Assembly: GCF_030247185.1 (NCBI RefSeq)
Contig: NC_080572.1
Span: 99,559,198-99,623,197, forward strand
Source: Malaya genurostris
Taxonomy: Eukaryota > Arthropoda > Insecta > Diptera > Culicidae
DNA length: 64,000 nt
Reading direction: 5' to 3'
This document shows, piece by piece, positions 36,273-45,833 of the stretch (position 1 is its first letter; every line of letters starts with the position of its first letter). A program made the position numbers and the translations under genes. The notes beneath the pieces are model-generated. The model was not told the DNA's origin. It saw nothing but the letters and a program-made list of their open reading frames with translations, and made no database searches.

Positions 36273-39200
36273 TTTATCATCCGCCGCAAATGATTCAATC
36301 ACTGTCCTGCAGTGGAATTGTCGAAGCATCATGCCAAAACTTGATTCATTTAAAGTTTTGTTGCATAGTCAAAAATGTGATGTATTTGCTTTGTGCGAAA
36401 CATGGCTTACATCAAACATAGCCTTAAATTTTAATGACTTTAACATTATACGTCTCGACAGAGACTCCCCGTATGGTGGAGTGCTTTTAGGAATTAAGAA
36501 ATGTTATTCCTTTTATAGATTAAACATTCCTTCGACTTCTAGTATAGAAGTTGTTGCTTGTCAAATAAACATTAAAGGAAAGGACATTTGCATTGCTTCG
36601 GTATATATTCCTCCAAGAGCTCAAGTTGGACAACGACAGCTTAATGAAATTGTCGAAGCCCTTCCTGCTCCACGTTTGATTTTAGGAGATTTCAATTCGC
36701 ACGGAATGATGTGGGGTTCCGTTTACAATGATAGCAGATCATCTCTAATATATAATATTTGCGACAATTTTAGCATGACGGTACTAAATATGGGTAGCAT
36801 GACACGGATCCCAAGACCTCCTGCACGTCCAAGTGCATTAGATTTATCTCTTTGTTCGACTTCAATTCGACTAGATTGCACCTGGAAAGTATTTCCTGAT
36901 TTACATGGTAGCGATCATTTACCAATCATCATCTCAATTAGCAGTAACAAAGGCATTGCTAATTCAGTTAATATTCCATATGATTTGACAAAAAATATTG
37001 ACTGGATTAAATACCAAAGTAATATTTCAAGTGTCTTAACTTCAATGGAAGAGCTTCCCCCACTTGAAGAATATGACTTCCTCGTTTGTTCGATTCTGGA
37101 GGCCGCAGAACAAGCCCAAACCAAACGATTTCTTGGTCCATCGTCTAACAGAAGACCTCCAAATCCTTGGTGGGACAAAGAGTGCTCAGATGCTAAACAC
37201 GCGAAACAAAATGCTTTCAAGACGTTTTTAAAACGAGGAGGAGGAACTCCTCAGAATTTTGAAAAATTCTTGGTTTTAGAAACCAAGTACAAGAACATAC
37301 TTCGGGTTAAGAAATGCAGCTATTGGAGACATTTTGTGGAAGGTTTGTCAAGAGAAACCTCAATGAGCACTCTTTGGAATACGGCCAGACGAATGAGGAA
37401 TCGTAACGTAGGAAATGAGAGTGAGGAGTACTCGAATCGATGGATATTTGATTTTGCGAGGAAAGTTTGTCCAGATTCCGTTCCTACGCATAGCATTGTT
37501 AGGGAGTCTTCTTCAAATGATGATTCCATTGATAGCCCCTTTTCAATGATGGAATTTTCCATAGCACTCATGTCTTGTAACAATAACGCTCCTGGATTGG
37601 ACAGAATTAAATTCAACTTGGTGAAGAATCTGCCCGACCTCGCAAAAAGACGTTTGTTGGAATTGTTCAACAAGTTTCTTGAGCAAAATATTGTTCCACC
37701 TGACTGGAGACAAGTGAAAGTTATCGCCATTCAAAAGCCGGGGAAACCAGCTTCCAATCACAACTCATATAGACCCATTGCGATGTTGTCCTGCATCAGA
37801 AAATTGTTCGAAAAAATTATTCTACGACGTCTCGACACTTGGGTCGAGACGAACGGTTTGTTGTCAGATACTCAGTTTGGCTTCCGTAGAAATAAAGGGA
37901 CGAATGATTGCCTTGCATTACTTTCGTCTGACATCCAAATTGCCTTCGCTCAAAAGCAACAAATGGCATCTGTATTTTTAGACATTAAAGGAGCATTTGA
38001 TTCAGTTTCCATTGATGTTCTTTCAGACAAGCTCCACCAACATGGACTCCCAGCGGTTATAAATAATTATTTGCACAACCTTTTGTCAGAGAAACGCATG
38101 CATTTTTCACATGGCGATTTGGCAACAATCAGAATTAGCTACATGGGTCTCCCGCAAGGCTCATGCCTCAGTCCGCTCCTCTATAATTTTTACGTGAATG
38201 ACATTGACAGCTGTCTAGTAACCCCATGTACACTAAGACAATTGGCAGATGATGGCGTGGTTTCAGTTACTGGATCCAAAGCTATTGATCTGCAAAAACC
38301 ATTGCAAGATACCTTAGATAAATTGTCCGTTTGGGCTGTTCATCTTGGTATCGAATTCTCTGCGGAGAAAACAGAGCTGGTCGTCTTTTCAAAAAAGCAT
38401 GATCCCGCGCAACTTCAGCTTCATATGATGGGAAGAATAATCGAACAGGTTTTGACTTTCAAATACCTCGGGGTGTGGTTTGATTCCAAATGCACGTGGG
38501 GAGGACACATTAGGTATCTGATAACGAAATGCCAACAAAGAGTAAATTTTCTTCGAACAATAACAGGGTCTTGGTGGGGTGCTCATCCGCAAGATCTAAT
38601 AAAATTGTATCAGACAACGATACTTTCAGTGATGGAATATGGATGCGTTTGTTTTCGTTCCGCTGCAAATTCTCATATTATCAAACTTGAGCGAATTCAG
38701 TACCGTTGTTTGCGAATTGCTTTAGGCTGCATGCATTCGACACATACAATGAGTCTTGAAGTTCTGGCGGGAGTTCTTCCATTAAAAGATCGATTTTGGG
38801 AGCTTTCATCACGCCTGCTAATAAGATGTGATGTGCTGAATGCCATGGTAATTAATAATTTCGAACGACTAGTCGAGCTTCGATCTCAAACAAAATTCAT
38901 GACAGTATATTTTAACCATATGTCACAGGAAATCAACCCTTCAAGATATATTCCTATCCGTGTCAGCCTCCTAAATGTACCTGACTCAACTTTATTTTTC
39001 GACACATCCATGCAGCGCGAAGTGCGTGGAATCCCGGACCACCTACGCTCTATGGAAATCCCAAAAATATTTTCAAGTAAGTTCAGGCATATTAACTCTG
39101 AGAAAATGTTTTACACGGACGGATCGCGAATGGAAGAAGCGACAGGGTTTGGTATGTTCAACAATAATGTTTCGGCCTCATTCAAGCTTCAAGAACCTGC

Positions 39201-39957
39201 ATCTGTTTATATAGCAGAGTTAGCAGCAGTTCATTATAGCTTGAATGTAATCGTCACATTATCTCCAAACCATTATTTCCTCTTCACAGATAGTCTGAGT
39301 GCAATTGAAGCCATTCGCTCAAACGCTGCTGGCAAAAATGAACCGTTTTTCTTGGGTAAAATAAAACAGTGTCTGAACGACATATTGAATAATAATTATC
39401 TAATCACAATAGTTTGGGTTCCGGCTCATTGCTCCATTCCAGGCAATGAAAGAGCCGATATTTTAGCCAAACGTGGTGCTATTGAGGGTGAAATTTATGA
39501 GAGACCGATTGCTTTCAACGAATTCTATAGCGCGTCTCGCCAAAGAACACTTGCCAGCTGGCAAGCTTCTTGGGATAAAGATGATCTGGGTCGGTGGATG
39601 CACTCAATTATTCCTAAAATATCGACAAAGGCATGGTTCAGGGGACTGGATGTGAGTAGAGATTTCATTCGTGTGATGTCCAGACTCATGTCCAATCACT
39701 ACACGTTAGATGCACATCTCCTTCGAATTGGACTTTCCGAGACTAATCATTGTGCTTGCGGCGAAGGTTACCGCGATATTGACCATGTTGTTTGGACATG
39801 CGTGGAGTTTCGTGATGTCAGATCTCAACTAATAAATTCCTTGCGTACCCAAGGTAGACTATCCAATGTCCCAGTTCGCGACATTCTTGCTTGTCGTGAC
39901 CTTCCATACATGAAACTTCTTTATCATTTCATTAAATCCATTGGAGTTCCAATTTAA
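36265..39957 (+). CDS. LINE ORF2 polyprotein: endonuclease, reverse transcriptase, RNase H (1230 aa)
   Basis: This enzyme nicks the target and copies the element RNA at the nick (target-primed reverse transcription). The APE-like endonuclease shows QWN near residue 17, CET at 44-46, GDFNSH at 141-146 and GSDH near the end of the domain. The reverse transcriptase shows FLDIKGAFDS with Asp573, GLPQGSCLSPLL, and the catalytic box LADD at 660-663, where Tyr or Phe is usual at the first position. RNase H has YTDGS (Asp952), a Glu in IAELAAV, FTDS, and WVPAHCSIPGNERAD (His1055, Asp1065). A C-terminal CAC...H....C finger (HCACGEGYRDIDHVVWTC) closes the protein. No stop or frameshift was found. The open frame reaches back to 36253, but only through TTG; the first ATG is 36265, overlapping the ORF1 stop by 8 nt, so translation by termination-reinitiation is likely. 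Confidence 0.95.
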   Translation: MDNLSSAANDSITVLQWNCRSIMPKLDSFKVLLHSQKCDVFALCETWLTSNIALNFNDFNIIRLDRDSPYGGVLLGIKKCYSFYRLNIPSTSSIEVVACQINIKGKDICIASVYIPPRAQVGQRQLNEIVEALPAPRLILGDFNSHGMMWGSVYNDSRSSLIYNICDNFSMTVLNMGSMTRIPRPPARPSALDLSLCSTSIRLDCTWKVFPDLHGSDHLPIIISISSNKGIANSVNIPYDLTKNIDWIKYQSNISSVLTSMEELPPLEEYDFLVCSILEAAEQAQTKRFLGPSSNRRPPNPWWDKECSDAKHAKQNAFKTFLKRGGGTPQNFEKFLVLETKYKNILRVKKCSYWRHFVEGLSRETSMSTLWNTARRMRNRNVGNESEEYSNRWIFDFARKVCPDSVPTHSIVRESSSNDDSIDSPFSMMEFSIALMSCNNNAPGLDRIKFNLVKNLPDLAKRRLLELFNKFLEQNIVPPDWRQVKVIAIQKPGKPASNHNSYRPIAMLSCIRKLFEKIILRRLDTWVETNGLLSDTQFGFRRNKGTNDCLALLSSDIQIAFAQKQQMASVFLDIKGAFDSVSIDVLSDKLHQHGLPAVINNYLHNLLSEKRMHFSHGDLATIRISYMGLPQGSCLSPLLYNFYVNDIDSCLVTPCTLRQLADDGVVSVTGSKAIDLQKPLQDTLDKLSVWAVHLGIEFSAEKTELVVFSKKHDPAQLQLHMMGRIIEQVLTFKYLGVWFDSKCTWGGHIRYLITKCQQRVNFLRTITGSWWGAHPQDLIKLYQTTILSVMEYGCVCFRSAANSHIIKLERIQYRCLRIALGCMHSTHTMSLEVLAGVLPLKDRFWELSSRLLIRCDVLNAMVINNFERLVELRSQTKFMTVYFNHMSQEINPSRYIPIRVSLLNVPDSTLFFDTSMQREVRGIPDHLRSMEIPKIFSSKFRHINSEKMFYTDGSRMEEATGFGMFNNNVSASFKLQEPASVYIAELAAVHYSLNVIVTLSPNHYFLFTDSLSAIEAIRSNAAGKNEPFFLGKIKQCLNDILNNNYLITIVWVPAHCSIPGNERADILAKRGAIEGEIYERPIAFNEFYSASRQRTLASWQASWDKDDLGRWMHSIIPKISTKAWFRGLDVSRDFIRVMSRLMSNHYTLDAHLLRIGLSETNHCACGEGYRDIDHVVWTCVEFRDVRSQLINSLRTQGRLSNVPVRDILACRDLPYMKLLYHFIKSIGVPI

Positions 39958-40654
39958 ATTTTATTTTATGTTAAACTGTTTTCTCTTCCATGAGTTCAAC
40001 CAATAGCCAACTATAGGATATTGAATATAAGTGGTGAACTGATACAAACAATCCTGAAATAGTTATAAGATCATGTACAAAATAAATGTATTTTATTTAA
40101 TGTAATTAAAATAGCAACTCGCTTGATAAAAACAGTGTTTAGATTAACTAATGAGTACCAACATACTAATATGATATTCGAAATGTATTAGGTTTAAACT
40201 ACTATGTATTGTGGATGCCACGGCGAAGAAAAACTTATGTATATTGCCTATGAAATAAACGTATTTATGAAAAAAAAAAATGTGTTCATGAGCTTTTGTT
40301 CGTTCTTCCAAATGTGTATCTATCCTTCTTTAACAGATTGAATGAGCCATTGTCAATAAGAAATCTTACCTCTCACTCAGTAGGCTAAGGTACATTCAGG
40401 GTTGCCACTTTTGCAGATATTCTCAATTATGACATAATAATAATTCGCAGACAAGTTAGTTCGCTTAGCATTGTTCTTTGTGCATCAATGATTTCGATCA
40501 TGAATATGAAAGAAAAAAGTAATGAGAAAAACGGCACAAAAAAACGGCGCTCAAAACAAACCTTCAGTTCAATCTAAATGAGCTGATGAACTGATCCATT
40601 GAATCGATTCTCTTTAGTGAGCTGATCGGTTCGGAGCTGCTTCGCATATCTCTA

Positions 40655-41820
40655 AGTGAACGTCGCACGATCAACATATCGTCTTAAAAAACGTGTTGCT
40701 TCGCGATAACTCAACTATTTACACGTTTAAAATTAAAATCTCTTCGTAAAGGTTTGTACTTTGTAGTAGATACTTAGATAATAGAGGTAGATTCTACGTA
40801 GATAAAACCAAAAAAACTGTTTTTAAAATAAAGTGAATATATCTCGAAAAATATTTTTTTTACATTATTTATATCTTCAGCAAAACTACTTCAAATGTTT
40901 TTTGCTTCAAAATGAGATTGAAAAAAAAATTGTATGAAAAAAAAATTTATTCGAAATTGGTACTACCCCCTTAACAAAAATTAAAGTGCCACTTTCAAAA
41001 GAAGCGTAATATAATCTTGTAAAACTTCTTCGAAGACACGTTAGCTCTTAAAAATCAGTGGAAGTCAGTACAGACTTTTGACCGTCTTTTTCCAGTTTTG
41101 GACCACTGTGTGACGTCTCGAATGAAAGATCCCAATTTAATAATTGATAATGCATTCTCATAGTCTATATCTTTTGTGTATTACTGAGGGATTCATCAAG
41201 ATAGCACAAATTAAAAAAGTTTACGAACCAGTTTTGAAGATTTCTTTTGCGTAATACTACTACATATGAAAAGGAGTTGGTATCATTGGGAGTATGATGT
41301 GGTGTCTAAGTGCTGCTCTCAAAAAAGTCTATTTTCAATGTGTTGTTTAATACGTATAGTTAAAAATTTGATTGAAACAGTTATTTTGAGTGATAGTGCA
41401 GGTGTGGCATGTGTGTGTTTAGTAGTGAGAGTGCTATTTATTGAATAATGTTGAAACTAAAAATGCTCAAGCGGCGGAAACTGAGAATTTACCGGCCTAA
41501 AATTCAAGGATATTAACCGATCGAAGCGCCGTCTGCATATCATTGTCAGTGTTATCTATGGAATGTGTAAAAATTTACAAGTTAATCGTGTTATTCAAGC
41601 TGAAAATCTAAAATTAGTCTGCAGAAAACCCATTCACGAGTGTTTATTTTATTTTATTTTTTCAGTAGTCGTGTTCCATCTCGCGTTGTTAACAGCAATG
41701 CGAATAGGAGAAAAAGGATCCTGGTGAGATTATTCCTTAAAGATATTTAATATCTTTCTTACTCATAATGTCTTCTTATATTTCTCCTTAGTATCGAAAA
41801 TCAGCTTTTGTTGAGATCAT
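40655..41820. other. Gene-free stretch
   Basis: AT-rich sequence with a CCCCTTAAC phrase reminiscent of the 33-kb tandem units. No exon is supported. From about 41440 the composition changes and may belong to the retroelement fragment at 41821-42030. Confidence 0.35.
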
Positions 41821-42030
41821 ATTGTTTACCAAAACACATCCGGATCTCTTTCCTTCTCTACTAACACATCTCCTATCCCGTGATGCTCGTGGAGATACAG
41901 TAGTACCTGCGGTCTCTAGAAACAACGAGTATCGGACTAACATTCCTTCCTTTTCTTCAGTAGCACAGCCTTTGGTCGTAGCCAGCGTCGTTATTCATTT
42001 ACATACAAATTTGAATTCAAGTTAGTGACA
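41821..42030 (+). repeat. LINE-3'-like dispersed repeat, forward copy
   Basis: It shares with the reverse strand of 61197-61570: CTCCTATCCCGTGATGCTCG versus CTTCTCCCGTGACACTTGTG, GGTCTCTAGAAACAACGAGT versus GGCCTCTAGTAACAACAAGT, and GGACTAACATTCCTTCC versus GGACTAACATCCCTTCC. Content and divergence fit a retroelement 3' region. The family is not identified. Confidence 0.5.
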
Positions 42031-42139
42031 ATCGATTCAATCAGTTATGAAACGAAACGAGTTCAATTTTAATGATTCTGGCCATTAATTCCGTTACTTT
42101 TTTCATTCAGATTTTTTACGGTTTTCGGTTTTGTCATTT

Positions 42140-43199
42140 TCTATGACGGTTTCAAATTTTGAAAATTTATCACTTTGTAATTCTAGACCCGGAAGTCGGA
42201 CTTAGATACAATTCAGCAAGTTTTTATGATCAATCTATTTTTATGAACTATCAGCCCTGTCATTTGAATTTGAATTTATAAAAATTTATTTGGTTGAGTT
42301 GTTCAGCAAACAAGAAAGTTTTTTTTAGCTAATTTACAGAATATGCTACTCATCACTTAGTTATTTCTGAAAAACATCAAATCGACAGTTTTACACTATG
42401 CACCCTTTAACTCCGGATCTGAAACTTGAATCTGAATAAAAATCAGGAATTTTCTAAGACCTTTCAATTGAATCTTAGGTTCAGCCATCTTCGAGAAGGT
42501 TGAGTGAAGATAATCGTCTCATACATATACACCCAACATGTAAACACTGACGGAAGTCGATATGACGGTATGAAGTTAGCGTCAAGATACAAATGTGTCG
42601 ATAATGAACATCTGGTGTGAGTAAGCCTATTTCTTTTGGTATGACATCTGCCAAACATATTGAACATTGAATCAACAAACAAAATTATATTTTACATAGG
42701 GTTAAAAATGTCGAATTTTGTACCAGAAAGTAATGATTTGAGAAAAGCCCAAAAAGGTGGAAAAGGTGCCACATGAATTGAATGAAAAACAGATGTAAAA
42801 CCGAAGAACATTTGTGAAATTTATATCAAGGCTTACGATCAATCAATTTCCACACATCAATCGATTTCCACACACTTAGATTCAAAGCAACGGTTTTATG
42901 GTTTCTTTCAAAAATTCTCAATTTTTCTTTGCTGTTCCAAAATTACAGGGTGATAAGTTTTTGAAATCTCAAACCATTATACCCGCCTTCAGTTTCCGTT
43001 TCCAGAAGTACCGGAATTAGTGGTCAAAATATCTAAAATGTAACTCACTGTTATGCTATTATGCAAAAAGAATCTTTGAAATTGGTTCCCGTATTTTTTT
43101 AATTTATTGTGTTTTGATTGATCCCGCTATGGTATATAAGAGATAATAATTAATATGAGAAAGGCGTCATTACACTACTAGGAAGATTAAAACAGGTTT
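42140..43199. repeat. Family A repeat, copy A8, rearranged
   Basis: Reverse-orientation body blocks (AGACCCGGAAGTCGGACTTA, GTTCAGCCATCTTCGAGAAG) to about 42700 are followed by forward-orientation blocks and a forward tail, ATATGAGAAAGGCGTCATTA, ending near 43199. Two copies or an inversion have been joined. Confidence 0.55.
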
Positions 43200-43642
43200 G
43201 TATTAATGATAATAACGTATAGTTCTCTCAAATTCTGTAAAAATAATTCTAGACCCGAATGGCCGAGTATCGTATGTCAATCATTCTAGCTCAACGAATT
43301 GAGCAAACGTCAGAGACAATTCTGTTGTTGCTTTGCATTCGATGAAGTGCTGGATGAACGTAATCAGCACCTTTCTTCATCAACCCCAACAAACTAAACG
43401 GTCCTTTTCAGGGCATCCAAAATTCTCAAAAAAAAATTGTTTTTCAAAATAATATTTCGCATCCACAATAATAAGTTTATATGGAATTCAAAAATTGCTG
43501 CCTAAACATTCGAAACAAACTTGATTTGATAAATAAAGAAACGATTTTGGAAAAAGTTGTAAAGTCTTACGTCAACAGCTGGGTGTTCGAACTGTTGGCG
43601 TGCTGTCCCTTAAAGCTTTTGAACTCTCTTGAAACAACATTT
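43200..43642. other. No feature recognised
   Basis: Spacer up to the hAT MITE. No gene seen. Confidence 0.35.
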
Positions 43643-43650
43643 CCTCTAAG

Positions 43651-44295
43651 CAGAGATGTCTATCTCCTCTGTGTGACGAAGAGCAAGCAAAATTTCTCCC
43701 CTCGCACTGACAACTTCAACGAGAGCTCTTCTCTTTCACATTTATACACCACTGTTGTGTAAGTGTGCACGCATCATGAGTGCGTTTGTATATTTCCTTT
43801 TACCTCTTCCACTGAATCGCACCAAAGTGCTAGAGCATTAGCTAATAAATTCTCTGAGGTGGATTCAGATACTTTCACAGAGGTGTACACGCCGGTGAGC
43901 ACTCTGCTGTATGGTTTTCGTAGATGAAGCGTGGACACGCAAAATCAGCAAAATAAAACAATTTATCGTAAAATTTTCGGTTTTCCTTGCAAATTTTTCA
44001 TAGCAAGGCCAGATCTACTCTCTATTAATTGAAGTTCACAGAAGTGTTCGCTCAACATCACGCGCCAGTGGTCACTTGGGTGTATTTAGACGAGAGCGCG
44101 TGTGAGCGATTCATGCGAAGAGAATGTGTTTCACTCGCGCCAGCTGCTTTAACCACAAGCACACACTCAAATGCTGTCTATTCGACACTGAGAAGAAGTG
44201 CGCTTTCCTCTTTGTGCGGTGCTTCGTTTTTTTCATTCTCGGTGTGGCAAAAATCTGACTCTAGCGTGTATAACTCTGGTGAAATGCCATCTCTG
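43651..44295. mobile_element. hAT-type non-autonomous element, 645 bp
   Basis: Perfect 8-bp direct repeats CCTCTAAG lie at 43643-43650 and 44296-44303. The inverted ends are CAGAGATGTC and, reversed, CAGAGATGGC. The size of the duplication and the CAGAGATG end are those of hAT elements. The interior has a higher GC content than the flanks but no transposase motif. ORFs within (for example 44029-44355) are not recognised, and I treat them as chance. Confidence 0.87.
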
Positions 44296-44303
44296 CCTCT
44301 AAG

Positions 44304-44834
44304 CAATTTGGCGTTCATTACTTTGGGATTGATTTCGCATTTGAGAATTCACTAAAATTAACTCCGTGAAAAATCGCGTGAATCCAGCCGTGTCTGTGTA
44401 TATGTGCAGATCTTAGAGGCGTGTACTTATGTCAAACCTTCGCGTGACAGACACCTTCGGTCTAACTGATGGGTCTGACCAGACCTCTATACACTTGCGT
44501 GTATTTCTATGCATTTTAGTGTAAATTAGATGTGTATTCAGACTCATTTCTTACAAATCTGGTATACATATATTTTAGCATAGGTCGAAAGCCAATAAAA
44601 TTTTTATGGGACAAAATTTTTCAGAAATGTTAAAAAATCGGAAAATTCAATAAATAATAATCGAACTGAATGCTTGTATTAAGGAGTGTATTGAAAATAA
44701 GCTATCCACATACATTTGTGTTGTACGCATGTATTTGTGATGTTTTTTATGCTCAGATCGCAGCATGCTGTGCGTTTGGCTGTCAGCTTTCGATTCTTTA
44801 CTTGTTTGTGCGGTTGAAATTCTGCGTTTTCAAA
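44304..44834. other. Spacer before the ITmD37E relic
   Basis: No gene. AGGAGTGTATTGAAAATAAG at 44682-44701 may be the outer end of the ITmD37E element: the reverse complement of 46098-46124 reads AGGGTGACTCCGTTTTAGAA with the same AATAAGC continuation. The match is weak. Confidence 0.3.
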
Positions 44835-45833
44835 ATGACGCGTATTGAAAAGGGTATTACTATGCGAAAATCGGCGAAGCGGTTTGGAATTCATCATGCC
44901 AGTGTTGAAAACATAGTTAATAAGTTTGGAGAACATTATTCATTGGATGAGCTACCAGGAAGAGGCAGAAAACCCGGTTCTTCCAACCCGAAACTGGACC
45001 AGAAATATCTGGTAATTGTATCTCTAATCATGAAGAACAAATCAATGTCAACACGTGATTTTGCCAAAACAGCAGGAACGAGCGTCGGAATGGTCCAGCG
45101 TATTAAGAGGCGAAATCACCTAAAGACCTACAAGAAGCAGAAAATCTCGGAACAAAGTGTAAAACAGAAGAAGCAAGCAGTAACCAGGGCCCGGAGATTG
45201 TATTCGCGTCTTTTGCAGGGTCCGGATACATGCGTTTTGATGGACGATGAGACTTATGTAAAAGAGGACTCAAAAACCCTTCCAGGTCCACAATACTTTA
45301 CCGTCGTCGTTGGGGAGGATGTGAGCGATGCGGACAGGTCGATTCAAGTAGAGAAACTCGGTCGAAAGGTACTGGTATGGCAAGCAATATGTTCCTGTGG
45401 TTCGAAGTCAACCATTTTTTACACTACCGGAACTTTAAATGCAGAAATTTATCGATCTGAGTGTTTTCAGAAGAGATTGCTGCCTTTATATAAGAAGCAT
45501 AGTACACCTCCACTGTTTTGGCTGGATTTGGCGTCGGTTCACTATGCCAAAACCACTCTCAATTGGCTTGCGGAAAAGGGTATACATTTCGTTGAGAAAA
45601 ATATCAATCCACCAAATTGGCCTCAGCTTCGACCCATCGAACGTTACTGGGCAATCGTAAAGAGGGTCTTCAAGAAGACTGGTTAGGCAGCAGGGAACAT
45701 GCAGGAGTTAAAAAAATTGAGCTCAAGCGTCCTAAAATGCGATGCAACACTTGTCCGGAACTTGATGAAGAGCGTTCGATCAAAAGTTCGAAAACTCGTG
45801 AAGGAATATTCATGCAAAATACATGCGGGATAA
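44835..45833 (+). pseudogene. ITmD37E (DD37E) transposase, inactivated
   Basis: This is a transposase of the IS630-Tc1-mariner superfamily. Residues are numbered from the ATG at 44835. The triad is Asp138 in LMDDETYVK, Asp231 in FWLDLASVHYAK and Glu269 in LRPIERYW, with 37 residues between the last two: the DD37E signature first described in mosquitoes. A helix-turn-helix region (SAKRFGIHHASVENIV) precedes it. An in-frame TAG at 45684 cuts the protein after KRVFKKTG. The C-terminal continuation is still readable beyond it, but a frame change is needed before LVRNLMKSVRSKVRKLVKE; that tail ends at 45833. One nonsense change plus one frameshift make it non-functional. The open frame upstream of 44835 lacks transposase-like sequence. 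Confidence 0.88.

Larger units (their letters stand above)
34266..40277 (+). mobile_element. Full-length I-superfamily non-LTR retrotransposon
   Basis: The 12-bp repeat AAATGTGTTCAT lies at 34254-34265 and again at 40278-40289 after an A-run, so both insertion ends are visible and no 5' truncation occurred. Order: 5' UTR of about 690 bp with short tandem repeats, ORF1 (zinc-knuckle protein), ORF2 (endonuclease, reverse transcriptase, RNase H), 3' UTR of 320 bp, A-run. Presence of RNase H together with an APE-type endonuclease points to the I superfamily (I, Nimb, Loner and relatives) and not Jockey. The clade needs a phylogeny. Both ORFs are open and the duplication is perfect, which suggests a recent insertion. 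Confidence 0.93.
33751..40654. repeat. Outer MITE-like element hosting two later insertions
   Basis: TAGAGATGGGCAATTCGCTC at the left and GAGCTGCTTCGCATATCTCT at the right are imperfect inverted ends. The internal DNA is rich in GAGCT/AGCTC motifs. Without the nested hAT MITE and LINE it would be about 0.55 kb. The flanking duplication is not convincing, so the boundaries are provisional. Confidence 0.4.

Noticed and set aside
44029..44355. 108-codon forward ORF
   Set aside because: It lies across the right end of the hAT MITE and its target duplication, with no recognisable domain.
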